Positions 1 to 12,100 of a stretch of 64,000 nt of DNA are shown here, piece after piece. Within the stretch, counting starts at the first letter, position 1, and each line of letters opens with the position of its first letter. A model generated the notes under the pieces. That model searched no databases. It was not told where the DNA came from and worked only from the letters and a program-made list of their open reading frames with translations. The position numbers were made by a program, and so were the translations under genes. This stretch comes from Mytilus galloprovincialis (Eukaryota; Mollusca; Bivalvia; Mytilida; Mytilidae), in contig NC_134840.1 of assembly GCF_965363235.1 (NCBI RefSeq), positions 95,988,416-96,052,415 on the forward strand, written 5' to 3'.

Positions 1-29
1 AATAATTCCTCTTGTTTTCATATGCATAA

Positions 30-419
30 AGAAATGTTCTCCAACGAACAAAGTGGGTCAGACTTCAGAAAATCAGAAAAAAAACAAGCAATATCCCACC
101 AATCAGAACTATTTATGACAACGAATCAAACAGTATTCGACCGGTCAGTAACAGCGAGGAGAAAAATCCCAAGATGCTTCAACTACATAGTGATATGAAA
201 AAAGGACATTCATATAATCTGCCACAAAGTAACAATAGGAAGGAGAAGATATCAAACCATCTTCCACCAATAAGCAATGAGAAGAAAGTTTCAAAACATG
301 TTCAACAAATCAATGATTTAGGACAGACAACTACATCAACTTCATTGCCTCTTCCAAAGAACAGAAACAAGCTTCCACCGATTAGTAAATTCCCTCTAAT
401 TGGTTCTCAAAACGCTTAA
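30..419 (+). CDS. Possible terminal coding exon of an unrecognised upstream gene
   Basis: A reading frame is open from about position 30 to a TAA at 417-419, with no start codon before 174, so it may be the 3' part of a gene that begins left of the window. The protein is basic and polar, and it repeats a short motif: IPPIR, LPPIS and again LPPIS followed by KFPLIG. No membrane segment or known domain is visible. An AATAAA (419-424) overlaps the stop and could be its poly(A) signal. The base composition is less AT-rich than the sequence after it. The upstream splice site is not certain; an AG at 60-61 or 67-68 is possible. I do not recognise the family. A chance open frame cannot be excluded. 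Confidence 0.4.
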   Translation, partial: RNVLQRTKWVRLQKIRKKTSNIPPIRTIYDNESNSIRPVSNSEEKNPKMLQLHSDMKKGHSYNLPQSNNRKEKISNHLPPISNEKKVSKHVQQINDLGQTTTSTSLPLPKNRNKLPPISKFPLIGSQNA

Positions 420-529
420 ATAAATGCGGAGTTATCGTTGAATTAAAATTTATTTTTGTCTTTTTTTCATTTACATTCAGTTTTTTGTTGTAAAATTACG
501 TTAATCTTCTTTTTATTGTTCTCTTTTTG

Positions 530-1110
530 TACGTTAGCCGTATTTGGCACAATTTTTTAGAGTCATCAATGCTCTTCAACTTTGTACTTTTTTGGCTTTC
601 TTTATTATTTTGATCTGAGCGTCACTGGTGAGTCTTATGTAGACGAAAAGCACGTAAGGTGTTTTGAATTATAAGCCTGGTACTTTTGATAACTATAAGC
701 ATGTCAAAATGTCTTATTGTAATGTTTATTTGTGTTTTTCTCTGTACTGAATGTTCTTGCCTTTATTTGTACTGTAGTCCTGTCCTGTAATGTTGGCATT
801 CTAGTGTTATATTTAACATTGCCATACAAGCGCGAGGTTTGGCTAGCCACAAAACCAGGTTCATACCACCGTTTTTCTTAGAATGTCCTGGACTAAGTAA
901 AAAAAATGGCAGTTGTTATCTTATAGTTCGTTTCTGTGTGTGTTGCATTGTCTTTTAGGGTTTTTGTTGCTTCAGTGTTTCTGTTGTTTCGTTGTTTTCC
1001 TCTTATAGTTAATGTGTTAACCCCAGTTTTAGTTTGTAACTCGGAATTTTTTCTCTCAAATGATTTATGACTTTCGAACAGCGGTATACTACTGTTGCCT
1101 TTATTTGTTC
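530..1110 (+). repeat. Dispersed hammerhead-bearing repeat, copy 1
   Basis: This is a full-length-looking copy of the commonest repeat in the window. It has a leader (GTATTTGGCACAATTTTTT), a degenerate hammerhead at about 619-663 (CTGGTGA instead of CTGATGA), a region containing TGCGAGGTTTGGCTAGCC-like sequence (about 830), and a tail ending near 'CAGCGGTATACTACTGTTGC' at about 1080-1100. Other copies lie at 6540-7160 (-), 8390-8710 (+), 12700-13410 (+), 13665-13925 (-), 20150-20480 (-), 21530-22240 (-) and 30500-31280 (-). No coding capacity is seen. Confidence 0.75.
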
Positions 1111-2934
1111 AAGTATAGCTAATTATGACAATTGATGTTAAAAAATTACCGTGATGGATTATTCAATCTCATATAAATTTTAAGTGAATTACTGTAATCA
1201 TATTCCCTTCCACATTGTCTCGAATTAGGAGATAACTGTATTGTATTTTTAGCTCCGAGGGCATCAATTTGGGAATATGGTCGCAAATTAAGTTTACTGG
1301 CGACGTGTCAATTGATGCCATGTAAATAAGTGACGTTTTCCAATCAAAATGAAAGTTACAAACGTCGTTGCATTAGAATGTGGCATCACCGAACAAGACT
1401 CTCCTCATGTTTGTAGACGATAGGTGGCACACATGAAGCAGGATCTGCCGACCATTAAAAAGCAAGTGCGATCCTTTAGTGGATTTTTGTCAGTAATGCT
1501 CAGGATTTTAGTAATATTAATTTAAAACTAAACAGAAACCTATAAACTTGCGGCAAAAAAATAAGGTTCATATTTGATATTATGCTCTTTGTACATTAAT
1601 TTCAACAGGTAATAACTTTGCTGCGCGAAAAAAAAAACACTCACACAAGCTAAATAGAATAGAAAGCTGTGGACATTTAACATCTTAGCGTATAAATGGG
1701 TGCATAATTTCTATATTTTCAAATCTATGACCCATATTTGTGTGTTCAAACTATTCAAAGTATTGTGAAACTTTATACGGAAGTGGTTTTCCACAGGTGA
1801 TTATTTACAAATTTGATAAACGCCCTATACATCTGCTTCTGATTTGAACAGATAAAACGTAATGTGTACTGATAACTAAGGTTTGTTTGTTTACACTATT
1901 CCACGTCACTGTACACTTAAAGGTATACGAGTAAATTGACCTTGTTTCGAAATTGTTTAAACGTGGACATGGTGGATGTCGTCATCTAGAAAAACCTTAA
2001 TTAACGCATATCATTGTTTTGGCAATTACATTTGCAATAAATTATAAATTTATCATGATCACTATGTATACATCTTATGAAAATCGGCGCCAGATTTTAG
2101 ATATTTTCGTGATACAATTATTATGATAATTACATTATCACCGGACTTTCTTTTGGAACTAAATTAACGGAATAAGCATTTCATACAGCACGAATGGTTG
2201 AAAAGGAAGTCTTTTCAAAAAGACGAACCTTTTAATGAGACATTACAATTTGTATCATTTTTTAAAATATTTATCATGTATGTTCATACTTTTAGTTTTT
2301 ATATTTGCTCTTCAACTTCGTACCTTTTCATTTAAGCGTTTCCGATGAATCTTTTGTAGACAAATCACACAACTGGCGTAAAATAATGTAAACCTGGTAT
2401 CTATGATGAATTTTGTAGAATTGTGTAGCTTTTGTTATTTCAAGTCATAACATATTATCGTACGATCGTATTCGTTATTACATTTCTAAGTCGACCGTAA
2501 TAGATTGCAATCTATATTTCATATTTTAATAAGTTGTCTTATTGGCAATCATACCATATACAACTAATTATTTTATATAGCATTGCTGAAAATCTAGTTA
2601 TGTATTAATGTATTTTTGTTCTGATTATGATTTCATACTTGTAATTTTTTTTTACAAATTTCTTTACTTTGTTTGTCAAAGGTCACCGTGCTGTTTTTAT
2701 CTTTGAAAATGTTCAGTGTGTTTTACTTTCCTGACTTCCTGATTTATTCTTTTAAATTTTTACGTTGCTACAAAATTCCGTCGCGGTTACGAAATATAGA
2801 TGACGAATTGAGACATTTAAAAACTATTTCCATTGGATATATTTCAAAATAATACAAAACAGTCAGGATTGGTTCATCATTATTTAATATTGACGGCATA
2901 AGTAATTTTATCATTTGAACAAAAAGGACGTGAA
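1111..2934. other. Intergenic AT-rich sequence upstream of gene 1
   Basis: No coding region is supported here. A degraded fragment of the hammerhead repeat lies at about 2290-2420 (TCCGATGAATC and CTGGCGTAAA are still visible). The promoter and any 5' untranslated exon of gene 1 should be in or before this stretch, but I see no convincing core promoter motif. Confidence 0.5.
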
Positions 2935-3177
2935 ATGAAATATTTTGAATTGTTAATATGTTTACAGTTTTACGACATGATTCTATGTGCATTGATACAC
3001 AAACAAGAATACACAAAACAAATTACCCCATCCAGTCTCCGTGCAGAACAAATTGATCAGTTAAAGTTTATCAATAACGTAGAGTACACCGGTCGTATTA
3101 TAGTGAACACCACGAGAATAGAGGGTTTTGTTGAACGATTCTGTTTGAATCATGCAGGATATTCATTTCGCCGACGG
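2935..3177 (+). CDS. Gene 1 exon 1: signal peptide and first part of prodomain
   Basis: This exon has 81 codons and ends in phase 0 at CGG|GTATGT. ATG 2935 is the first Met after an in-frame stop at about 2900. The N terminus (MKYFELLICLQFYDMILCAL) is moderately hydrophobic, and a second Met at residue 14 could give a shorter signal. Residues 49-81 match the start of a convertase prodomain, with TGRIIV followed by a helix and a basic FRRR end. Confidence 0.75.
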
Positions 3178-6100
3178 GTATGTTTGGATGCTTGAAATAT
3201 TTTATATTACGTTTTATTGTCCGTTTAGTCCCTGTGGATTTTTCAGTTTTTTTTTAATTTCCTTTGACTTGTCAACATTTTATAATTAATTATTAAATGG
3301 GTTCTCGATAGTATCCATACACATTTACAATATCGGTTGTTGATACGGGTTAAACCTCAAATAACAGTACAGAGCAGGCTTTTAAATTTAATAAAAAATA
3401 CTTTGAATGATTAGTACAATACACATGAACTAAGTTAATATAGGAAGATAGAAAATGATAATTAACGTTAACAACATGATCCACAGAGTGTATGCGTAAC
3501 ACTCATGGGTTTAATTCACAGGTTTAGTACTTTTAAAGTATTTGCGAATCATTCATATCATATTATTCATCAATATAATTTCGAAGTTATTCTTTCACAG
3601 TTTGTTTATGCATCTAATTGTAGAAAAGGGACTGAATACATTTTTAGAAACAATTTTCATTTAGAAATAAAAAGAGACATACTGAAACTTAACGTGATTC
3701 TGTAATTTAAAAGATCCCGTCATTATGTTATTGTTTTATTATATGTCATTATGGTATTGTTCTATTATAAATTTGAAAATACTTTGAACGACAAACGACA
3801 AAATTATTTTACTCGCGTAGTGAAATTAACCGTATGTGGATTCTTAAAAATTCTAAAGAACATCTGCACAATTTTAAATCTCGGTCTATTTCTGAAGTTA
3901 ATTCTAACATAACTTTTGATGTTTTAACCCTGTTAACAACCATTCCCCATGTGATTTTTTTAAATAAACATTGAACGACAAAATTTCTTTCTATGCGACG
4001 TTTACATTTTGTGACGTCAGACACGCGAAACAATGAATGTGTTTTTTAATTTGATAGATGCTGTTGTGCTTATTTGTAAAACCAAATTGTTTTGAGATTG
4101 TAACACAGTGCTGACTGCTGTACCCATATTTTCACTATATTATTCAGTATGTCTGTTTTGTTCACGCATCGTTGTAAATAGAACGGAATTTGATGAGACT
4201 GCCATACAAGTAAGGTTAGGCGCTATAAAACCAGGTTCGATCCACAATTTTTTACATTTGAAAATGCCTGTTCCAAGTCAGGAATATGACAGCTGTTGTT
4301 CATTCGTTTGATTTGTTTTGTCATTTGATTTTGCCATTTTGACTAGTAACTTTCCGATTGAATTGTCCTCGGAGTTCAGTATTTTTGTGATTTACTTTTT
4401 AAATATCGTTATAGGTGAGGAAGGGCAATGCATCTTTACTTTGTGAAGAACGTTATCATTTACCTTCCTGCCTTTTTAAAACGGTTAAATGGTTGCTATC
4501 CAGTTTGTTTCACGACATAGCGTTGAATCGTGTATATATTAGGTACTAAATGGGAACGATAAATATACAAATGTTTTCCACAAGAATGGGAAGTTGTCTT
4601 TATTTCAGAGGTTTGTGTCATTTAAAGCATTTCAAACATATTAATAAATATATGATAACACAAAATTTTAAAGCAAAATTGGATTAAAATTCAGCATGAT
4701 ATAACACAATATAATCAGTTATCTCGTCGTGTGAATCTAATAATATTTTTTTTTATTTGGAAATAGGGGAAACAATTAAATTAAAGTTTAAAAGCGCATT
4801 TCATTAATATTTGTCCCTAGCATTCAAAGTTACAAAGGAATCAAATTAACGTACAGAGTAACTCTTTGTACTTTTTTTTTCAATAGACAAGCAACTTAAT
4901 AATTTAATAACGCATCATCTTTTCTAAAGTAAGACCACTTCTGTAAAAACAGTGATGTTTTAGAAATATATCCTGTATTTACATTTGGTGTAGAAATATT
5001 GTAATTTAGATGTATACGGAGATATCATTTTGCATGTGTATGGGAATATATAGTTATAGCTAATGTGAGGGATTGTACTTGATTTTCATATATTTTATTT
5101 AGGGGCCAGCTGAGGACGACCTCCGGGAGCCGAAATTGCACGCTGAGGTGAAGACCTATTGAAGGCTTTGACTGTTGTCTACTCTTTGATTGTGTTGTTG
5201 TCTCTTTGACATACTCCCCATTTACATTCTCAATTGTATCTCTATTTATTTTTATGACAATTTTGGACACATAACACTATGAGATTACCAAAAACGATCT
5301 CTTTTTTATTTTTTATTTATTAGTTAATATATAAATCATCAATACTTAAGAAGTTATAGAATCTGCTTGTCGTGTATACTTGTAACGACATAACACTATC
5401 AATACTTTAGGAGTTATAGAATCTGCTTGTCGTGTGTACTTGTAACGACATAACACTAGTAAACTAGTACTTTACATGTTATGAGTATTTGAGATTTTAA
5501 CTGCATTTTAACTTTCACATTCGCACCATAGTTTCAGATTGGTGACAACTTCTACTATATATTTGATATGGATCGTGTGACTAGAAAAGTTAACAAGCAA
5601 GTAGAAGACACAGGAATAGGGAAGATTCGACTTGATACCGAGGTGATATATTTATTTTACCATTTGTTTAATCTTTAGTTTATCAATGAATTATACAAAA
5701 TGTTAAACAAAAGTAGTCACAAAATTATTGAATTAAGTCGTATTGTGTAGTTCCAATCATATTTGTGATATCTCTCATTAATTCGTCTGTTTGACGTGAG
5801 GTTAATTGTTCCCTTGAAATTCGGTGAGTACAGTATTTTGGCACAACCAGTCAATGCAACGTTAAGTGATCGTGAGCTGCACTTTGTATGCACTCTGCAC
5901 AACAGGCCGGCTTTTCCATCCTGTCAAATGAGATTGAGATTTGAGATAATACGGATGACCACATTTTAATTCCCCAGCTAAACCTCCTGGTTTAATGCTG
6001 TGATGAACACATTGGTCCAAATCAAACTTTCGGGTTTAATGCAGTTTAGAGCTTCAGATACAACATACTTACTTTCAGTTTTTGTATGTTAACTTGTTTG

Positions 6101-9100
6101 TGTTGTGTTTTCCCTTTATTAAGCATAAAGCACGATAGGAAACAATTTCGTAATACAAATAAAGCACACGACGCTAGCCGCAGTATGCACATGTGGACAT
6201 GAATCTGGTTTCCTTTCCGGTATACTAAACAGCCAGTATTTGATCGGATTCCTGTTACTCCGTCTTTAATGTTCTATCTGTTAACTGGTTTTTCTTTTTG
6301 TTCTTTTATGTTATTTCATCATGGCATACTAGCAGTTATTTGTTGGTGTCGTTCTCCTATCTTTTATATCAATTTTAGTACGAGATGTTCACTTAACTAG
6401 TCAAACTGTAATATAATTTTGTAGTAATGCATTAAGTTATTCAGATGTTAAATATATCTGAAGTTAGAAATTTAATTGCTTTGTTGATACAGTTGAGAAA
6501 ACCCCGATAACGTGTATGTTCTTCACACATCATATTTTTTGGTGGTATTTCGGAGGTAGATAAAGGGAACAGTAGTATATCGCTGTTCGAAAGTCATAAA
6601 TCGATTGAGAGAAAAAAAATCCGGGTTACAAACTAAAACCGAAGTAAACACATAAGAGGAAAACTATGAAACATCGGAACAACAGAATCACTTAAGTGCA
6701 ACAAAAACAAACAACAATACAACACACACAGAAACGAATTATAAGACAACAACTGCCATTTTCTTGACTTGGTACATGACATTTTAAGAAAAAAAGGATG
6801 GGGTGAACCTGATTTTGTTGCTAGCCAAACCTCAAGTGTTTATGTCAAATATAACACTAAAATGATAACATTACAAGACAAAACTACAAAACAAATGAAT
6901 ACAAGAACATTCAGGACAGAGAAATACCTGAATAAACAACACAATAGTACATTTCGACATGCTAATAGTTATCAAAGGTACCAGGCTTATTATCTAATAC
7001 GAAAGGCGTGCATTTCGTATACATAAGACTGATCAGTGACGCTTAGATCAAATGATAAAGAATCCAAACAAGTACAAAGTTGAAAAGCATTCATTTTGGT
7101 GATCCAAATTTCCTAAAAAAAGTTGTGTCAAATAAGGCTATCTTTGCCTAAGAAGATGTATCAACGACATGTATTGCTGCATTGATATAACATACCTCTA
7201 AGGGAATAATTTAGTTGCTTTTCTTTCATTTTGTTTTTATAACATGGTAGGTAGAGTTTATCCAGCAGGAAGTACGTCAACCGAGAGTGCTGAAAACTGC
7301 CGATCCGGAATGGTATAAACTATGGCACTTGGTAAGTCATTTTCTTTGTAAAAAACAAGCTAAACAATAAGACAATTTTGTATCCCGTTTAAGTCAATGT
7401 TATTCCAACCAAGCCAGCAGTTAAAGCGTAGGAAGATAATATTTAGTATATCAGTTTTTCATCTAGAAATGCTCCTCGTCCTCTATCATAGATATTAGTA
7501 AGCCTTTTGCGTCAAACTTAAATTTAAACTATCTGTATTGTTTATCAAACAACACATTAACATGTATGTTTTTGAAAAATTAGCAATTCAAACTTTAGTA
7601 AAAATTTAGCAATTCACACTTTATTAAAAAAACACTCTCGGTATGAGCATTGCTCATTGTTGAAGGCTGGACGGTGACCTATAGTTGTTCGTTTCTGTGA
7701 CATTTGGTCTCTTGTTGATAGTTGTCTCATTGACAATTATACCACATCTTCTCTTTATATTTAGGTTTTAAAGAATATGATAGAATTAATGTTCAGTACT
7801 GGAAAACGAGAGTCAGGAGTTATTGTGAATTTATATACTTCTTGAAGTAAAATTATGAAAAAAAGAAAACGACATGTTATATAATTTCAGGCGTCAGAAG
7901 GACTTTTCTGGATTAACATTCTTGAACGACCATAGCTAAATATTCGATGGCCAAATCCGAAACATTTAAAGAGTTATATCATGACCAAACAGAACGTAAA
8001 ATATAGTCAAATCGATTTAAGGTCAATCCTTTTGTGGACTGATAGTTCAACAGCAGAGGTATTGACCCAGTGCTGTTAAAATGAAAACAACGCAATATAA
8101 TTCCAAACGTCCGAGGTGCTTTTCTTAATTTACCTTCAGTAGGAACGAAGTCAAATATTTGAATGACAATGATTTACAAGAACCAAAACATTTAAGCTAT
8201 ATGACCAAAACGTTCATGAAAAACAGCTAAATCCATATAAAGTCAACTTTGCCTGAGGGAGTTGAATCCTTATTTGTTTTATATCTTCAAAATTTTAAAA
8301 TGCAAAATGTAAAGAAATGATTGTTATAAATCCTGTCAGTATCGAAGTACTAATTACTGAGCTCATATCACTTAGTACTTGCAGTTATTTGTATTGTAGT
8401 CCTATCAGTTGATGTTGTCATTTTAGTGTTATATTTAACATTGGCATAGAAACCATATTTAACCCACATCTTGTTCTTTAAATGTCCTGTATCAAGTCCG
8501 AAAAATACAGTTGTTATCATATAATTCGTTTGTGTGTTACATTGTCGTTGGGTTTTTGTTGCACCTTAGTGTTTCTGTTGTTTCGTTGTTTTCCTCTTAT
8601 AGGTGATGACTTTCCTTCGGTTTTAGTTTGTAACCTGGATTTGTTTTCTCTCAATCGATTTATGATTTTCGAACAGCGGTATACTACTTTATGTTTTGCT
8701 CCCGGAGACTGATAGTTCATCAGGATAGGTATCGACTTAGTGCTGAAAAACTCGAAAACAACACGTTTTATGTTTTTATGCGTCCGAATCGCTGTTATTG
8801 ATTTACCTTCATTGGGAATGCTCAAAGCCAAATAATTGATTGCCAATAGCTCAATTTGAATAATGCACAAACAGTTTGATACTTTTCATAAATAAACCAT
8901 TAAAAAATGAAATTTTAAAGGAACTTAATTCAAGTTGTGTGACTTTTGAAATGCTATTCATTTTAAAAAGAAAGAAGTCAAATAACAAAAATACTGAACT
9001 CTGAAAACAAATCCTTAACGTTAAGTCACTTAGCAAATGGCAAAATCAGAAGATAAAACATGTGTCATGGTATTGGTTGCAAAAAATTGATATTTTTCAT

Positions 9101-12100
9101 TTGGATGCAATATTTTTTTTATTCAAATGGTATAATTTGTCATTCAATTTCAATATGTTTTATTCAATTCAATTTGGTATATTTCTTTATTTAAATAGGA
9201 TATTTTTTTTTTATTTAAATGGTATATTTCTTCATTTAAATGGTATATTTCTTCATTTAGATGCAATATTTTTTTATTCAAATGGTATAATTTGTCATTC
9301 AATTGGTAAAACTTGTCATTTTAATGCAATATTTTTATTCAATTGGTTTAGTATTTATTCTTTTATTTAAATGCAATAATTACATTATGGTCAAATTTAC
9401 AACAACCTTTGTAATGTGCACTGTTCGTGCACTAGCTGCTAATACCAATAATGGCCAGATAGAAACAAACATGTGAGCGACCAGTAATAATGATTAATTT
9501 GACACACAACCTGTTCAAGTATAGAAACTGAGGCATACATGCATGGAAAAAAGGCCTTCAATATAAATCCTTTCTGAAGAAACTCCCTCACAGTCTACAC
9601 ATTAAAATAAAAAAAGATACACGACTATTGACCCTACCCCACCCGGCCCTCCTCCTCTAATTCCAGATACATGTAATAATGACGTTCTCTGATACTGTAT
9701 CATTTTTTACTTTTCTTGATCCAGTCAGAGACGTTGCAGGAAGGCAAACATAAAAAGAAGGCTTCTGAGGATGAAGAAAAGCAAAACATGATATAGACTC
9801 GAAGAACGTCATAATTACATGTATCTTGTTCATTGGAGGCGTTTTTGTCATGCACGCAGGCATCTGTTTCTATCCAGGAACAGGTTGTGTGTCAAATTAA
9901 TAATTATTACTTGTCACTCGCATTGACCTGTCCATTATTTGCATTACCAGCCAGTGCAGGACTCACACGAACGCCAGATTCAGTTAGAGGGGCGATACTC
10001 TGACGCGGTTTTTTTTACCGACCAATCACAAAGGTTGCTGTAATTTTGACCTCATGACTTCAAAGAATTTCCCATAATGCAATTATTGCATATAAATAAA
10101 AATAAAACTACTATACCAATTTAATAAAATAAATCATATTGCATTTGAATGACAAATTGTACCGTTTGAATAACAAAAATGCATTTAAATGAAAAACTAA
10201 ACGATTCAAAAAAAAAAAATATGAATGAACAAATATGATTTTAAATGAAAAACTGTACCAATTAAATAACAAACAAAAAAACAAAAAAAATTTAACAAAA
10301 ATGCATTTAATGATAAATATCAAATATTTACAACCAATATCATACCATAAAACACATCAAGTGATTGACAACAACTTCCATATTACTGACTTGCTACAGG
10401 CATTTTCATCTACAAAAACAAGCAAATATGTCAACAAAGACAAAGAATATGTTTGGTCATAAGCTGATCACATACTCAATTATCAGTAAATCCTGCGTTT
10501 TTAAAGATAAATACAGAAAATAAAATTTCAAAGTGTATGTTTCATATTCTTTTTTTTTATCTCCTTTTATACAGATGTATCATGGAATTTGTTAAGGAAA
10601 ACCAAAAGAAGCATATAATCTATTTTCAGAATGGTGAAATCTCCCCTTCAATGCAGATAAATGAAGCTTGGAATTATGGTTACACCGGACGTGGCATAAA
10701 GATTGCTGTCATCGACGATGGTGTACAGACCGATCATCTAGATCTTGTTTCAAATGTAGTAAGTTACTCATATTTATTTTATATTTACTCTGTCAATTAG
10801 GAATAAAAGTGCAAGTCATCATATAGTGTATCAACAATTTTGACAACCGATGCTTTATGCATGTTAACTGAGAATTATCAATTGTGGCACCTGTCTCAAA
10901 CATATATGAATTGATTGTAAAAGTCATTACAACTCACATTTAAGATTTATCATCTAACCACTGTTATATTTCAGGACACAGTAAACGATTATGACTACGT
11001 AGATGATGATTACAATCCTATGCCTCCATATGGAAGCAGGTGAATATTTATAAGTATACATAGTTTATATGAAGCTAGTTCAAATGACACTGATGGTGAA
11101 TCTTATTTCTAATACAACAGCAAAACATTAATTAAATGTCTGTTCTGGTGAAAATTATAACACATTGCTTTTTTTTATAGTTTTTATTTGTATTGGATAA
11201 TACATATACGATACCTGGTTTAATTTATTTTGTTTTTTAATTTATTTATAAGATTTAAAGTTAAGTATGACGTTCATTTTCACTGAACTAGTCCAAGTTT
11301 AACGACCAGCTGACGCATGCCTTCATGTGCCGTATTTTCTCTCTCTGTTGAAGACCCATTAGTGGCCTTCGGCTATTATCTGAACATTAGTCGGGGAATT
11401 TTCTCTGAGACATATTTCCAGTTCCATTCTTAATTTTATTATAGATTTAATTATATATTTTTAGTCATGGAACAAAAGTTGCAGGACTTATAGCAGCAGA
11501 AAAAGACAACAACGAGTGTATTGTTGGTGTAGCACATCATTCTTCTATAGTTGGTAAGTTTAGTCTCCCCTTAGTCATGTTTGTATCTTATTTTTAATAA
11601 AACACTGCATGGATTTCAATTATTTCTGAATAACCAAACAGGCCAAACAAAGTTTTCGGTGATTCTTTTATTGACGAGATTCTATATAGGAATTTTGTCG
11701 AAAAGTAGAATATCATAAGTAAACAAATAACAATCGTTTTCACGATACATGCAATAGATAGAAACTCAGTTAAGCAGGATTCAGTGAAATAATATTATTT
11801 AGGTTTAGGGCATTCAACACTTTTGATCATGACTTATTTCTATGATTGCCAAAGTTCTTAAAAGAACCATAATTATTTAAAATGTTCATGTCTGAGTTTT
11901 TTTTATAGCCGATTGTACGGTATAGGAATTTTACGTTTGTTGAACGCCGTAATGTCGCCTATGGTTTCTTACATCCAATTGATTTGATATTTGTTGGATA
12001 GTGGTCTCATTGAAATTCATACCACATCTTCCTATTTTTATATACAATGTTTGAAATAATACGTGATATCGAAGTTCTACAATAAAAACATATCAAAGGT

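Noticed and set aside
9062..9370. 102-codon frame rich in Phe, Leu, Asn and His
   Set aside because: It reads through the AT-rich array of the palindromic element and has no independent support.
10537..10629. Upstream extension of exon 4 coding
   Set aside because: The frame is open, but using it would need a splice site out of phase with exon 3. The AG at 10628-10629 gives both phase and alignment.
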